In this document: positions 8,687-17,278 of the stretch, one piece after another
How the letters are laid out: each line of letters begins with the position of its first letter
Numbering within the stretch: position 1 is the stretch's first letter
Origin: Thermovibrio sp.
GTDB taxonomy: Bacteria > Aquificota > Aquificia > Desulfurobacteriales > Desulfurobacteriaceae
Direction of reading: 5' to 3'
Assembly (NCBI GenBank): GCA_015488335.1
Contig: WFNZ01000051.1
Coordinates: 1-64,000, forward strand
DNA length: 64,000 nucleotides
The notes under the pieces: model-generated
What the model was told of the DNA's origin: nothing
What the model saw: the letters and a program-made list of their open reading frames with translations, nothing else
The model's database searches: none
Program-made: the position numbers and the translations under genes

Positions 8687-9440
8687 TTATCCCTTTAGAA
8701 TTAATTTCGTAAGCTCTCTGGGCGACTATCAGGTTGACCATCTCCTCAACAATGTTTACGTTTGAAGCCTCCAAGAAGCCCTGAGTCAGCTTTCCAAAAC
8801 CGTCTGTGTTCGGGTCTCCCTCTATAGGCTCTCCGGAAGCGTCGGTCTGAACAAAGAGGTTTCCACCTATAGCTTTCAGACCAGCCGGGTTCATAAACCT
8901 GTAGAGCTTAATCTGGCCTACTTCTTCAGTTACCTCCTGACCACCGGAGTTCCTTACAACGTAAACTTTCCCACTGGGGGAAATTGAGATACTTACAACT
9001 GTCTCCGGAGATGAGATTTGAATGTTTGGAGAGAGTTTGTATCCTTCAGGAGTGACGAAGTAGCCCTGGTCGTCAAGCTGGAAGTTTCCAGCCCTCGTAT
9101 AAGCCTCTCCTCCGCCGGGAAGCTCTATCTTAAAGAAGCCGTGCCCCTGAATGGCTATATCAAGGGGTTTGTCCGTCTTTATTAAACTCCCTTGAGTAAA
9201 TATCTTGCTGACGTCTGAGAGTTTTACACCAAGGCCTATCTGAATTCCAGAAGGAACCCTGTTCTCGTCGGAGCTCATAACCCCCGGGTCTCTGATGTCC
9301 TGGTATATCAGGTCCTCAAAGTTAGCCCGCGATTTCTTAAAACCTACGGTGTTAACGTTTGCTATGTTGTTTGAGATAACGTCAAGGTTTGTCTGCTGAG
9401 CTTCCATTCCAGAAGCTGAAGTCCAGAGAGCCCTAAGCAT
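8640..9440 (-). CDS. flgG: Flagellar distal rod protein FlgG
   Basis: A 266-residue axial protein, near the usual 260-262. It begins with the family pattern MLRALWTSASGMEAQQ, then NLDVISNNIANVNTVGFKKS. The middle has the FlgG-type GLGVKLSDVSKIFTQGSL and AGNFQLDDQGYFVTPEGY. The C-terminus is the conserved EASNVNIVEEMVNLIVAQRA followed by YEINSKGI. A strong AAAGGAGG lies upstream of the ATG. It follows flgF by 11 bases. Proteins of this family form the distal rod that crosses the P and L rings, which are encoded downstream. Very confident. Confidence 0.96.
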   Translation of the reverse strand: MLRALWTSASGMEAQQTNLDVISNNIANVNTVGFKKSRANFEDLIYQDIRDPGVMSSDENRVPSGIQIGLGVKLSDVSKIFTQGSLIKTDKPLDIAIQGHGFFKIELPGGGEAYTRAGNFQLDDQGYFVTPEGYKLSPNIQISSPETVVSISISPSGKVYVVRNSGGQEVTEEVGQIKLYRFMNPAGLKAIGGNLFVQTDASGEPIEGDPNTDGFGKLTQGFLEASNVNIVEEMVNLIVAQRAYEINSKGIIAADEMLRTVASLKS

Positions 9441-9451
9441 ATCTCCCTCCT

Positions 9452-10168
9452 TTAAACTTTTCCTATCTCGTTGCTCTTAAGGTTCAGTTGGTCAAGGCCT
9501 CTAATTAGATTCCCGTATATCTCAAACCTCCTCTGGGCCTCTATGAGCCCAACCATCTCCTTTACAGGATTCACGTTTGAATCCTCTAAGTACCCCTGAA
9601 GAACTGCAGCATCTGTAGCCATTGGTTGTCCATTTCCGGCGTAGTAGGAGTTTCCTAAAGGTTTTACAGAGGAGAAATCAACAATCTTTAAAACGCCTAC
9701 CTTTCTATCCCCATCGTAAACAACTCCGTCTTCCGTAATGGTTACTTTTGACTCACCACTTAAAACTATCTCCCTATCGGATATATCTAAAACCGGATTG
9801 CCGTTTGCATCAACAAGCTTCCCGTCTGAACCGATAAAGAAGTGGCCGTTTCTGGTGTAGACCTCACCGGCCTTCGTCTTCACCGCAAAGAACCCTCTTC
9901 CCTTAAGAGCAACGTCTAACGGGTTTCCTGTTTTCCTGAGAGCTCCCTGCTCCAGTACAACGTCTGTCTGCTTGAACCTGGGAAAAATTAAAAGGTTGTA
10001 GCTGTCTCCTCTGTTCTTGGGAATGTGCTGGGAAAACTCCTCCATAAGGATTCTCTTAAAACCGGGAGTGTTGAGGTTGGCTATGTTATTCGTAACGATG
10101 TTTAGCTGCTCTTTCGCCCTTTCACTGCCTGCAGCAAGAACGTAAAGAGGCTGAACCGTAAGCGCCAT
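9452..10168 (-). CDS. flgF: Flagellar proximal rod protein FlgF
   Basis: A 238-residue rod/hook-family protein paralogous to FlgG. It has the N-terminal NIVTNNIANLNTPGFKR motif, a central GRGFFAVKTKAGEVYTRNG element and the C-terminal EDSNVNPVKEMVGLIEAQRR followed by FEIYGNLI. It is shorter than FlgG and lies directly upstream of it, the usual flgF-flgG order. The ATG is 2 bases after fliN. FlgF versus a second FlgG-like protein is decided by length and position, so the symbol is slightly less sure than the family. Confidence 0.88.
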   Translation of the reverse strand: MALTVQPLYVLAAGSERAKEQLNIVTNNIANLNTPGFKRILMEEFSQHIPKNRGDSYNLLIFPRFKQTDVVLEQGALRKTGNPLDVALKGRGFFAVKTKAGEVYTRNGHFFIGSDGKLVDANGNPVLDISDREIVLSGESKVTITEDGVVYDGDRKVGVLKIVDFSSVKPLGNSYYAGNGQPMATDAAVLQGYLEDSNVNPVKEMVGLIEAQRRFEIYGNLIRGLDQLNLKSNEIGKV

Positions 10169-10170
10169 AA

Positions 10171-10695
10171 CTACTCCTCAATAAGTTTCAGTCTCTCCTC
10201 CGGCGTTATTATCTGAACTATCTCAACGCCGTAGTTATCCTCAACCTGGTAGAGCCTACCCTTTGCCACTAACTTTCCGTTTATCTTTATATCTACCGGC
10301 TCATCTACAAACCTGTCAAGCTCAACAACGCTGTTTGAGTGAAGCCTCAGTATCTCTTCAAGTGTTAACTTCGCAGAACCTATCTCAACGCTTATTTCAA
10401 GAGGAATGTCCTTTAAAAGTTCAAACTCCTTATCACAGTTCTCTCCCTTTTCAGAGGAAGGGGCTTCTGTTTCGGAGGGAGCTCCCTGCTGCTTTAGAGC
10501 CTCCTCCCACTCCTTCGCCAGCTCTTCCTGACCCTCTTCTCCTTCTTTACTCTCCTCCTGCTGTTTCAGGGCCTCTTCCCACTCCTTCGCTAGTTCCTCC
10601 TGACTCTTCTCCCCTTCCTGCTGCTTCAGGGCTTCTTCCCACTCCTTCGCCAGCTCCTCCTGGTTCTTCTCCTCCTCTGCCATCATCATCTCCAT
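10171..10695 (-). CDS. fliN: Flagellar switch protein FliN with repetitive acidic N-terminus
   Basis: The C-terminal ~80 residues are a SpoA/FliN domain (DIPLEISVEIGSAKLTLEEI, then DEPVDIKINGKLVAKGRLYQ). The N-terminal ~70 residues are three near-copies of QEELAKEWEEALKQQ separated by E/K/S/G linkers, predicted helical and strongly charged. These repeats come from 45-bp DNA repeats, two of which are also read in another frame as the fliM 3' end. The first in-frame ATG is at 10695; a later ATG at 10683 is an alternative, and either overlaps fliM heavily. No methionine follows the repeats, so they must be translated. The protein forms the C-ring with FliM and FliG. Confidence 0.92.
   Translation of the reverse strand: MEMMMAEEEKNQEELAKEWEEALKQQEGEKSQEELAKEWEEALKQQEESKEGEEGQEELAKEWEEALKQQGAPSETEAPSSEKGENCDKEFELLKDIPLEISVEIGSAKLTLEEILRLHSNSVVELDRFVDEPVDIKINGKLVAKGRLYQVEDNYGVEIVQIITPEERLKLIEE
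10486..10662 (-). repeat. Three imperfect 45-bp tandem repeats inside fliN/fliM
   Basis: Near-identical 45-bp units at 10486-10530, 10558-10602 and 10618-10662 encode QEELAKEWEEALKQQ in the fliN frame. Unit spacing is 72 and 60 bases, both multiples of three, so the fliN frame is kept. The second and third units also lie in the fliM frame, where they give Gly/Glu/Arg-rich peptide. Confidence 0.95.
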
Positions 10696-11632
10696 TTATG
10701 AAATTGTAGATAAGGGCAGCGTATCTATCCTTAACCTTACCCATTCTGGCTAGGAATTTAGGACTATCCTCAACGTAGAGTTTCAGGAGATCCTCTTTAC
10801 CAACTCCTAAATCTATCCTATCACCAACTCTCCAGGAAAGAACCTCTTTCATTGAAAATGTTTTCCTGGTAAGCTCTAATGAAACCTTCAGTCTCGTCTT
10901 CAGAAGTTTATTTTTCAGGTGCTCTTCCCAGACCGGATCCCTTTCTGCAAAGAGGGACTCAGAGAAAATGAGCTCTTTAATCGGCATAAAGAGACCCTGA
11001 GGGAAGCAGAAGAAAAATGGAGCCTCATAACCGTCAATATCCATACTGCACTCTACAACTATAACTTTCTCGTTTCCTGAAACTATTCTGGCAAGTGCAG
11101 GGTTCAGCTCTATTCCACGGAGTTCCAACGTAACAGGGTAAACGTCCTGCCACACCTGTTCAAAGGTCTCTAAAGAGAGCTTTACCAGATCCTGAATAAC
11201 TCTCATTTCAAGCTTCGTAAACTCTCTACCCTCTATTTTAAAGGGCTCTGCAGGACCTCCGAACATAACGCTGATAATGACAAAGACCAGACGGGAGTCA
11301 AGAACAAAGAGGAAGTTCTCTTTAAATGGCCTCATTGCAACTATGCTGTAGCTTGCAGGCATGGGTATTTTTGCCATGAAGGACTGGAAGCGAGTTATGT
11401 AAACAGAATCTTTTGTTACCATACCTATCTGGGGAACGAGCCCCCTCACCCGCTCCCTGTAAACCTTGACCCACCGTTCAAAGAGGAGTTCAAGACCGGG
11501 AACGCCCCCTTTCTTTATGTGCTCTACCTGGTCAAAGTCAAAGGGAGCTACCTTCTTTTCCTCTTTTTTCTCTTTCTTACCGCCACCTAAAAGGGCGTCT
11601 ATCTCTTCCTGAGAGAGGAACTCTTCTGCCAC
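10547..11632 (-). CDS. fliM: Flagellar motor switch protein FliM with Gly/Glu-rich tail
   Basis: A 361-residue C-ring protein. The N-terminus holds the CheY-binding motif LSQEEIDALLGG, followed by the CheC-like middle domain (GGPAEPFKIEGREFTKLEMR, a match to the GGxG-type region) and a C-terminal SpoA domain ending near residue 318 at RYAALIYNF. The last ~40 residues (GDDDGRGGEEPGG onward) have no FliM counterpart. They are produced by reading through the fliN N-terminal repeat DNA in another frame, a 149-base overlap. Translation probably starts at a GTG at 11632 after GGAGG. Domain call very confident; whether the tail has a role is unknown. Confidence 0.93.
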   Translation of the reverse strand: MAEEFLSQEEIDALLGGGKKEKKEEKKVAPFDFDQVEHIKKGGVPGLELLFERWVKVYRERVRGLVPQIGMVTKDSVYITRFQSFMAKIPMPASYSIVAMRPFKENFLFVLDSRLVFVIISVMFGGPAEPFKIEGREFTKLEMRVIQDLVKLSLETFEQVWQDVYPVTLELRGIELNPALARIVSGNEKVIVVECSMDIDGYEAPFFFCFPQGLFMPIKELIFSESLFAERDPVWEEHLKNKLLKTRLKVSLELTRKTFSMKEVLSWRVGDRIDLGVGKEDLLKLYVEDSPKFLARMGKVKDRYAALIYNFINGDDDGRGGEEPGGAGEGVGRSPEAAGRGEESGGTSEGVGRGPETAGGE

Positions 11633-11640
11633 AGAGCCTC

Positions 11641-12678
11641 CTAAATAAGCTCCTCAGAGCCGCCAAGCTCTATTTTTCCTTCTTCTGCCAGTTTCTTGAT
11701 TATAGCAATGACTTTCTTACGGGCCCTCTCAACGTCAGACTTCTTAACAGGTCCTAAAGCCTCAAGGTCTTCAAGGAACATCTGAGCAGCACGCTTAGAC
11801 ATGTTGGAGAGGAACTTATCAAGGATTTCCTGGGGAGCTCCCTTAAGGGCCAGAAGCAGGTCGTTCTTATCAACAGCCTTGAGTATTTCAATAATTGCCC
11901 TGTTATCAAGCTTAATGATGTCTTCAAACTTGAACATCCTCTCTTCAATTGAATCGGCAAGGGATGGATTCTCTTTGCGAATTTCGTCAAGGAGCTCCTG
12001 AGCAACCTCTTTAGGTAGGTTGTTAACTATTTCTGCTGCAATATCTAAACCGCTCAAGGTCTGCTCTTTACCGGCACCAATACTTGCAAGCTCCTCTTCA
12101 AGGGCTTCCGTAACAATCTTTAAGGTTTTCATAGAGATCTTCTCAAGCTGGGCAAGTCTTTTTATAACTTCCTCCCTAACGTTCGTAACACCCAACCGTT
12201 TCGGAAGGTACTGTATAACCTCAGCAGCCTTCATAGGGGGAAGCTGGGAAAGAATAATGGCAATTATCTGTGGGTGCTCTTTCTCTATGAGTTTTGCTAT
12301 AAACTTGGCATCCATCTTTTTCAATTCTTCAAATACAACCTTGCCAGACTCAGAGAGCATTGTCTCCTCAAGGAGCTCCTGTAGTTTATCGGGCGGAAGG
12401 GCCTTCTCAAGTAAACGCCTTAACTCATCGGGAGCCGTTCTGAGGGGGGCTATTTCTGATAGCTCATCGTAAGCCTCTTTCAGAACCAGCTTAACCATAT
12501 CCTTCTTTATCGTTCCAAGGGAGAGAATAGTTTTCGCAATACGGGTTAGCTCGTGCTCTCTGAGTTTTTTTATAACGTTAATTGCAACATCTTCGGGCAG
12601 AGAAAGAATGAGAATTGCAGCCTTCTGAGTTCCCGTAATCCTCTCTGTTCTGTGTTTCTCTTCCCCTTTCTGAGCCAT
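11641..12678 (-). CDS. fliG: Flagellar motor switch protein FliG
   Basis: A 345-residue switch protein. It has the N-terminal FliF-binding domain (TGTQKAAILILSLPEDVA), the middle domain with the EHPQ motif (IEKEHPQIIAIILSQLPP), and the C-terminal torque-generating domain with charged residues on the helix around DLEALGPVKKSDVERARKK. It heads the flagellar part of the run and is followed after 8 bases by fliM. FliF, the MS-ring anchor, is not in this window, nor are motA/motB. Very confident. Confidence 0.96.
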   Translation of the reverse strand: MAQKGEEKHRTERITGTQKAAILILSLPEDVAINVIKKLREHELTRIAKTILSLGTIKKDMVKLVLKEAYDELSEIAPLRTAPDELRRLLEKALPPDKLQELLEETMLSESGKVVFEELKKMDAKFIAKLIEKEHPQIIAIILSQLPPMKAAEVIQYLPKRLGVTNVREEVIKRLAQLEKISMKTLKIVTEALEEELASIGAGKEQTLSGLDIAAEIVNNLPKEVAQELLDEIRKENPSLADSIEERMFKFEDIIKLDNRAIIEILKAVDKNDLLLALKGAPQEILDKFLSNMSKRAAQMFLEDLEALGPVKKSDVERARKKVIAIIKKLAEEGKIELGGSEELI

Positions 12679-12685
12679 AATTCAA

Positions 12686-13192
12686 TCAGTCCTTTTTATG
12701 ACTGAAGTAGAGTGCTAAAGCAAGCATCAGAACACCAACAGCTAAATAGAGGGTCTGAAGAGGAGTTTCATACCTGATGTGAATAGCGTACTTAAAGAAC
12801 GTAACTATAAGAACCATTAAAACAACTTTCGCAAGCTTTTCCTTCAAATCGTCAAGGTTGTGAATCGCCAGAATCTTACTTGAGTTCTCGTCGTTCTCTG
12901 CCTCGTCTATTTTGCTGATAAAGAGTTCATAGAGTCCCAAAGAGAAAATGATAAGAACCGTTGCAATAAGGTAGAGGTCAATGGCGCCAACAATGGCGCT
13001 GACAAGGACTTCATGTTCCTCTTTTGAAATGTGGAAACCGTTGACAAAAAGTTCATAAACAGGCTCGTATATCTCATAAGAAGCAACCACAAACAGACCA
13101 AAAGAGGCAAGAAGAGAGAAGAGAACAGCAATAATAACCATCCAACGGGTTCTCCAAAGAAAAGCCTCAAAGAATCTCTCAATAAATTTCAT
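12686..13192 (-). CDS. YqhA/UPF0114-family membrane protein
   Basis: A 168-residue integral membrane protein with four likely transmembrane segments (about residues 15-40, 65-85, 115-135 and 145-165). A short charged cytoplasmic stretch contains ISKIDEAENDE, resembling the LISRFD-type motif of the UPF0114 (YqhA) family, whose biochemical role is unknown. It lies 7 bases upstream of fliG and directly after a sodium/proton-antiporter-type gene, with no visible terminator on either side. Co-transcription with flagellar switch genes is therefore likely. Family call moderately confident; function unknown. Confidence 0.75.
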   Translation of the reverse strand: MKFIERFFEAFLWRTRWMVIIAVLFSLLASFGLFVVASYEIYEPVYELFVNGFHISKEEHEVLVSAIVGAIDLYLIATVLIIFSLGLYELFISKIDEAENDENSSKILAIHNLDDLKEKLAKVVLMVLIVTFFKYAIHIRYETPLQTLYLAVGVLMLALALYFSHKKD

Positions 13193-14563
13193 TTAAAATC
13201 CTCCAAAAACTGCGTGCTCAACGTAGAAAAGGAGTATGGCCGTTATAACAGTAACAGCTGCAACGGGCGTTCCGTACTTCATAAACCTGAAAAAGTCTAT
13301 TTTGTAGCCGTTCCTCTCTGCAATGTCTGCAGTTACGATATTAGCAGAAGCACCTATCAGGGTAAGGTTACCGCCCAAACAGGCCCCTAAAGAGAGTGCC
13401 CACCAGAGGGGGTCCATAACAGATCCCATCTGCATCTCCATTCCCTTAAGGACGTAAGCCATAGACATTGTAAAAGGAATATTGTCAACAAACCCTGAAA
13501 TAAGAGCAGATACGAAACCTACGAGGATTATCCCTTCGTGGATGTTGTTGCCAATAGCCTCTATCAGCCACTTTGCAGCTATGTCAAAAACGCCGTTGAC
13601 TTCAAGGGCACCAACAACCATAAAGAGACCCATGAAGAAGATGAGAGTTGTCCACTCAACTTTTTCTAATATCCAGGCGGGAGAGAGACTGCTGATAAAG
13701 GCAAGAACTGTGGCCATTGTTAAAGCGATGACTCCCGGTTCAAGACCGATGTCGTGACCTACAATAAAGAGAAGTATTGTTATAACGAAAATGCTGACAG
13801 ACTTCTTCATCAGTTTTCTATCAAGGAGCTTCTCATCAACTTTTCCAGAGAGTATATCCTCAAGTTCCTCAGCAGTTGCCTGAGCCCTCAGGAATCCGCC
13901 TTTAGCCATCATAAAGTGCATAACGGCAAGGCCTAAAAGGAAGGCTAAAATAGCATAAGGAGCAACTTCTTCAAGGAAATCGTTAAACGTTTTACCTGCA
14001 ATACTTCCAATGATAATGTTTGGCGGGTCACCGATTAGAGTTGCAGTACCACCGGTATTTGAGGCAAGAACTATAGCTATAAGGTAGGGAATGGGGTTAA
14101 GCTTCAGCCTTTCAGCGATGTTTATCATAACGGGAGCCATGAAGAGAACTGTTGTAACGTTATCAAGGAAGGCTGAAAAGAGAGCTGTTAGAAGCGAGAA
14201 AACCCAGAGAACTCTCGTTGGTGAGCCCTTTGTTATCTGAACTGCCTTTGCTGCAACAAGGTGGAAGAAACCGCTTTTACCCATTACGGTAACGATGTTC
14301 ATCATTCCGAAAAGAAGGAGTATGGTGTTCTGATCAATTGACTCCCATGCCTTTTCAGGAGTTATAACTCCAATGATGAGAACGAGAGAAGCTCCTATAA
14401 GGGCTGCAATGGTTCTGTGGAAGAACTTTTCAAGGAGTATCATTGCGTAGGTTAGAATGAAGAGAAGGACTGAGAGCTCTGCCAGCTCCGTTTTGGTTAA
14501 GTGAACGTGGAAAGCTTCTAAAAGTCCCCCTACCGTCTTTGCAGCTTCACTTCCGTGCTCCAT
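13193..14563 (-). CDS. NhaD/ArsB-superfamily ion transporter (SLC13-like permease)
   Basis: A 456-residue polytopic membrane protein with ten or more hydrophobic segments. Ion-transporter superfamily hallmarks include NVTTVLFMAPVM and SNTGGTATLIGDPPNI in the first half, mirrored by DNIPFTMSMAYV and LGGNLTLIGASANIV in the second half. Paired NxTT/GDPPN elements are typical of NhaD-type Na+/H+ antiporters and ArsB-like transporters. I start at the ATG at 14563, spaced well from GGGAGGAG and overlapping the recN stop; a GTG at 14566 is also possible. Substrate cannot be settled from sequence: Na+/H+ exchange is most likely, an anion permease possible. Confidence 0.85.
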   Translation of the reverse strand: MEHGSEAAKTVGGLLEAFHVHLTKTELAELSVLLFILTYAMILLEKFFHRTIAALIGASLVLIIGVITPEKAWESIDQNTILLLFGMMNIVTVMGKSGFFHLVAAKAVQITKGSPTRVLWVFSLLTALFSAFLDNVTTVLFMAPVMINIAERLKLNPIPYLIAIVLASNTGGTATLIGDPPNIIIGSIAGKTFNDFLEEVAPYAILAFLLGLAVMHFMMAKGGFLRAQATAEELEDILSGKVDEKLLDRKLMKKSVSIFVITILLFIVGHDIGLEPGVIALTMATVLAFISSLSPAWILEKVEWTTLIFFMGLFMVVGALEVNGVFDIAAKWLIEAIGNNIHEGIILVGFVSALISGFVDNIPFTMSMAYVLKGMEMQMGSVMDPLWWALSLGACLGGNLTLIGASANIVTADIAERNGYKIDFFRFMKYGTPVAAVTVITAILLFYVEHAVFGGF

Positions 14564-16125
14564 CACTCCTCCCAGCTCTTTAGTAGGTCTTGAGCAGTTT
14601 TTATACCGCTCTCTGTAACTTCACCCGAGAGCATAATAGAGAGCTCCCTAACCACCTCCTCACCCTCAAGGACTCTAATGTTTACGTTCCCATTAAAGTC
14701 CTTCTCTAACTTAAAAACCCTGTCTGCCGCAGCAGCAACCTGAGGAGAGTGGCTAACGGCAAGAACCTGCTGGTTCTCCGATATAGCCCTGAGCTTCTTA
14801 GCAACCTTCCGTAGTATTTTACCCGACATTCCAGCGTCTATCTCGTCAAAGACCATCGTTACACCGGGAAAAGAGAAGAAACTGAGAATTGAGAGGAGAA
14901 ACCGGGAGAGCTCCCCACCTGAAATAGACTCTGAAAGGGGAGAGAGAGGAAGTTTTGGGTTTCCGGAAAAGAGAAAGGAGATCTTTTCAAGGCCAAAAGG
15001 AGAAGGCTTTTCAAGCTCTTCAAATAATACCTCAAAGCGGGCGCTTTCAAGTCCTAACTCAGAAAATGAACGCTTCAGGTACTCCTTAAGCTTCTCAGCT
15101 CCCTCTCTTCTCCTCTCAGAGAGCTCCCTTCCCAACCGGTAGAGCTCTTCCTCAAGCTCCTTTACCCTTTTCTCTGTCTGTTCAACTTCAAAGGTTATAT
15201 TTTCAAGCCTTTCAAGTTTTTCTCTAACATTTTTCAGAAAAGCGTTAATCTCATCGTAACTTGAACCGTACTTCCTCTTTAAACGCTCTATCTGGTAGAG
15301 TCTGTTCTCTATTTCCTCTAAGGAGAGTTCTGTTTCAGGGGGTTCAACTTCTCTCTCTATTTCAGAAACGATGCTCTCTATTTCAAAGTAAACAGAGTTA
15401 AGCTTATCAAGGATTTCTGAATAGAGACCGCTTTTTTCAAACTCCCTGACAACCTCAGCTAACCTGTCTAAAACGGAACCCTCACACTCGTAGAGGAAGC
15501 AGAGGGATTTTGAGCGGAGCTCCCTTATCTGATCAGCCCTTTCAACTCTCTCTTTCAACTGTCGCAGCTCTTCCTCTTCACCGGGTTGAAGATTAACCCT
15601 TTCAATCTCTTCAATTTGGAACCTGAGTATGTCAATCTCTCTGTCCCTCAGCCTCTCCTCTTCCCTGAGTTTTTCAAGTTCTAAAAGCACTTCTGTGTAT
15701 TCAGCGTAAACTTCCCTGTACTCCGATAGGAGTCCTATGTTTTCTGAGAATGTGTCAAGGAGCTGGAGTTGAACAGAAGGCTTAAGGAGTGTTACCCCCT
15801 GTCTCTGAGACTGGAAAACAAAGAGGGGTGAAACAACCTCTTTAATTTTCTGCTGGGGAACTCTCATACCGTTGAGGAAGTAACGGGAGCGATTTCCTAA
15901 GACTTCCCGTCTGACGCAGACCTCCTCGCCGTTTAAATGGAAAACGGCTTCAACAAAGGTTCCGTCGGAAACGAAAGGGAAACGGTGGCCGGTGAGAAAG
16001 TTTATTGATGAAAGAAGAAGAGACTTCCCCGTTCCAGTTTCCCCAACAATAACGTTAAAACCCTTAGATAGAATAAGCTCTCCGGAAATTGCACCGAACC
16101 TGTGAAGGCGGAGCTCCTCAAGCAT
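14563..16125 (-). CDS. recN: DNA repair ATPase RecN
   Basis: SMC-like protein of 520 residues, slightly short for RecN (about 550). The Walker A motif GETGTGKS is at 28-35. Two coiled-coil arms occupy roughly 150-370, rich in E/K/R/L. The C-terminal head has the ABC signature SGGELSRFLL and Walker B MVFDEIDAGMSG, then AVSHSPQVAA. RecN gathers broken DNA ends for RecA-dependent repair. It sits between engB and the antiporter gene with 1-4 base junctions, so it is probably read from an upstream promoter, not an SOS promoter of its own; I see none. Confidence 0.94.
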   Translation of the reverse strand: MLEELRLHRFGAISGELILSKGFNVIVGETGTGKSLLLSSINFLTGHRFPFVSDGTFVEAVFHLNGEEVCVRREVLGNRSRYFLNGMRVPQQKIKEVVSPLFVFQSQRQGVTLLKPSVQLQLLDTFSENIGLLSEYREVYAEYTEVLLELEKLREEERLRDREIDILRFQIEEIERVNLQPGEEEELRQLKERVERADQIRELRSKSLCFLYECEGSVLDRLAEVVREFEKSGLYSEILDKLNSVYFEIESIVSEIEREVEPPETELSLEEIENRLYQIERLKRKYGSSYDEINAFLKNVREKLERLENITFEVEQTEKRVKELEEELYRLGRELSERRREGAEKLKEYLKRSFSELGLESARFEVLFEELEKPSPFGLEKISFLFSGNPKLPLSPLSESISGGELSRFLLSILSFFSFPGVTMVFDEIDAGMSGKILRKVAKKLRAISENQQVLAVSHSPQVAAAADRVFKLEKDFNGNVNIRVLEGEEVVRELSIMLSGEVTESGIKTAQDLLKSWEE

Positions 16126-16126
16126 A

Positions 16127-16711
16127 TCAAGACTCTACAAAGTTTCTTATCTCTCTCAGAAGAACGTCTCTACCCTCTCGGGTTTTAGAGGAAAAAGGTA
16201 TCACCTTAACAGAAGAATCGTTAAACGTTTCCCGTATCCTCTCTCCTAACTTTGCTCTCTCCTTCTTTTTTAGCTTATCAACCTTTGTGGCAACAACAAC
16301 GTAAGGAATCCCGTAAAAATCAAGCCAATCTTTCATCTGAACATCTTTTTCTGTAGGGCCAACCCGTGAATCTACGAGGAGAAAAACACCTTTAAGCCTA
16401 TCTCTCTCTTTCAGATAGCTCTCTATAAGCTCCCTCCACCTCTTCTGCTCCTCAAGGGGAACTTTTGCAAAACCGTAACCGGGAAGGTCAACGAGGAAAA
16501 ACCGGTCGTTGACAAGGTAGAAGTTGACAGAACGGGTCTTCCCCGGCTCAGAACTCACTTTCGCAAGTTTAAAGTTGTTAACCAGAGTGTTTAAAAGGGA
16601 AGATTTCCCCACGTTTGAACGGCCAACAAAGGCCACCTCGTTGTAGGGAGTTTGGGGAAGGTCTTCAGGTTTATAGACAGTTCTGTATAGCTTTACCTTC
16701 CTTATCTTCAT
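16127..16711 (-). CDS. engB: Ribosome biogenesis GTPase EngB/YsxC
   Basis: A 194-residue single-domain GTPase. G1 is GRSNVGKS at about 30-37, G2 includes PGKTRSVNFY, G3 is DLPGYGFAKVP, G4 is TKVDKLKK and G5 is FSSKTREG. Length and the YGFAKVP phrase are typical of the YihA/YsxC family, needed for large-subunit assembly in many bacteria. The start codon overlaps the stop of the upstream thioredoxin-like gene by one base (TAATG), indicating coupling. Confident. Confidence 0.95.
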   Translation of the reverse strand: MKIRKVKLYRTVYKPEDLPQTPYNEVAFVGRSNVGKSSLLNTLVNNFKLAKVSSEPGKTRSVNFYLVNDRFFLVDLPGYGFAKVPLEEQKRWRELIESYLKERDRLKGVFLLVDSRVGPTEKDVQMKDWLDFYGIPYVVVATKVDKLKKKERAKLGERIRETFNDSSVKVIPFSSKTREGRDVLLREIRNFVES

Positions 16712-17277
16712 TACTCCTCTTTGAGGAGCTGGTCTATGGCCTTCCTGAAGAGCCCCTCGTAAGATGGGGCAAACCCTACCTCGTAGTAGCGGATATAACC
16801 GTTTTTGTCTATTATGTAGGTCTGTGGAATTGAATCAAGGCCTGTAATTCTTCCTGCATACTCGTCCCATGCCTTGTCTGTAGATGGCCCAACAAGGTAG
16901 CTGACCCCCATCTTCTCAACAAAGGGTTTGAGCTTTTCAGGGGGAGCTCCCGTATAGTCAACAGATAGACCTATAACAACAACCTTCCCTTTGTAGTCTT
17001 TGTAGATTTTGTCAAGAACCGGCATCTCTGCCCTACAGGGCGGACAGTAGGTTCCAAAGAACTGAAGAACAACAACCTTCCCTCTAAAGTCAGAAAGGTG
17101 GTGAACCTTACCGTTTACGTCTGTAAAAGTGAAATCGTAAGCTTTAACGCCTTGATTTTCTGTCTTTTTGGAACTTACAGTACTCTTTTCAACTGGCTTT
17201 ACACCGGTAGATTCCTTCTGACATCCAGAAAAAGCTAATAGTGAAAAAACTATCGTGGCGGTTAGAAGCTTTCTCAT
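16711..17277 (-). CDS. TlpA/ResA-like thiol-disulfide oxidoreductase lipoprotein
   Basis: A 188-residue protein. The N-terminus is a lipoprotein signal with lipobox AFSGC (Cys19). A Ser/Lys/Thr-rich linker leads into a thioredoxin fold with active site CPPC at Cys78 and Cys81, and later the cis-Pro region SIPQTYIID. I use the ATG at 17277, preceded by AAGGAAGG. Open frame upstream of this would extend into trxB and lose the signal. It likely reduces or oxidises extracytoplasmic thiols, for example cytochrome c precursors. It follows trxB directly. Family confident, substrate unknown. Confidence 0.88.
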   Translation of the reverse strand: MRKLLTATIVFSLLAFSGCQKESTGVKPVEKSTVSSKKTENQGVKAYDFTFTDVNGKVHHLSDFRGKVVVLQFFGTYCPPCRAEMPVLDKIYKDYKGKVVVIGLSVDYTGAPPEKLKPFVEKMGVSYLVGPSTDKAWDEYAGRITGLDSIPQTYIIDKNGYIRYYEVGFAPSYEGLFRKAIDQLLKEE

Positions 17278-17278
17278 C

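Noticed and set aside
10486-10662. CRISPR-like repeats
   Set aside because: Only three imperfect 45-bp units that keep a reading frame and encode a peptide repeat; spacers are linkers of the same protein and no cas genes are near.
10263-10709. 148-residue Pro/Leu/Ser-rich frame on the plus strand
   Set aside because: It is the antisense of the fliN/fliM repeats, has no ribosome binding site or recognised domain, and would need to be a gene opposite two well supported ones.
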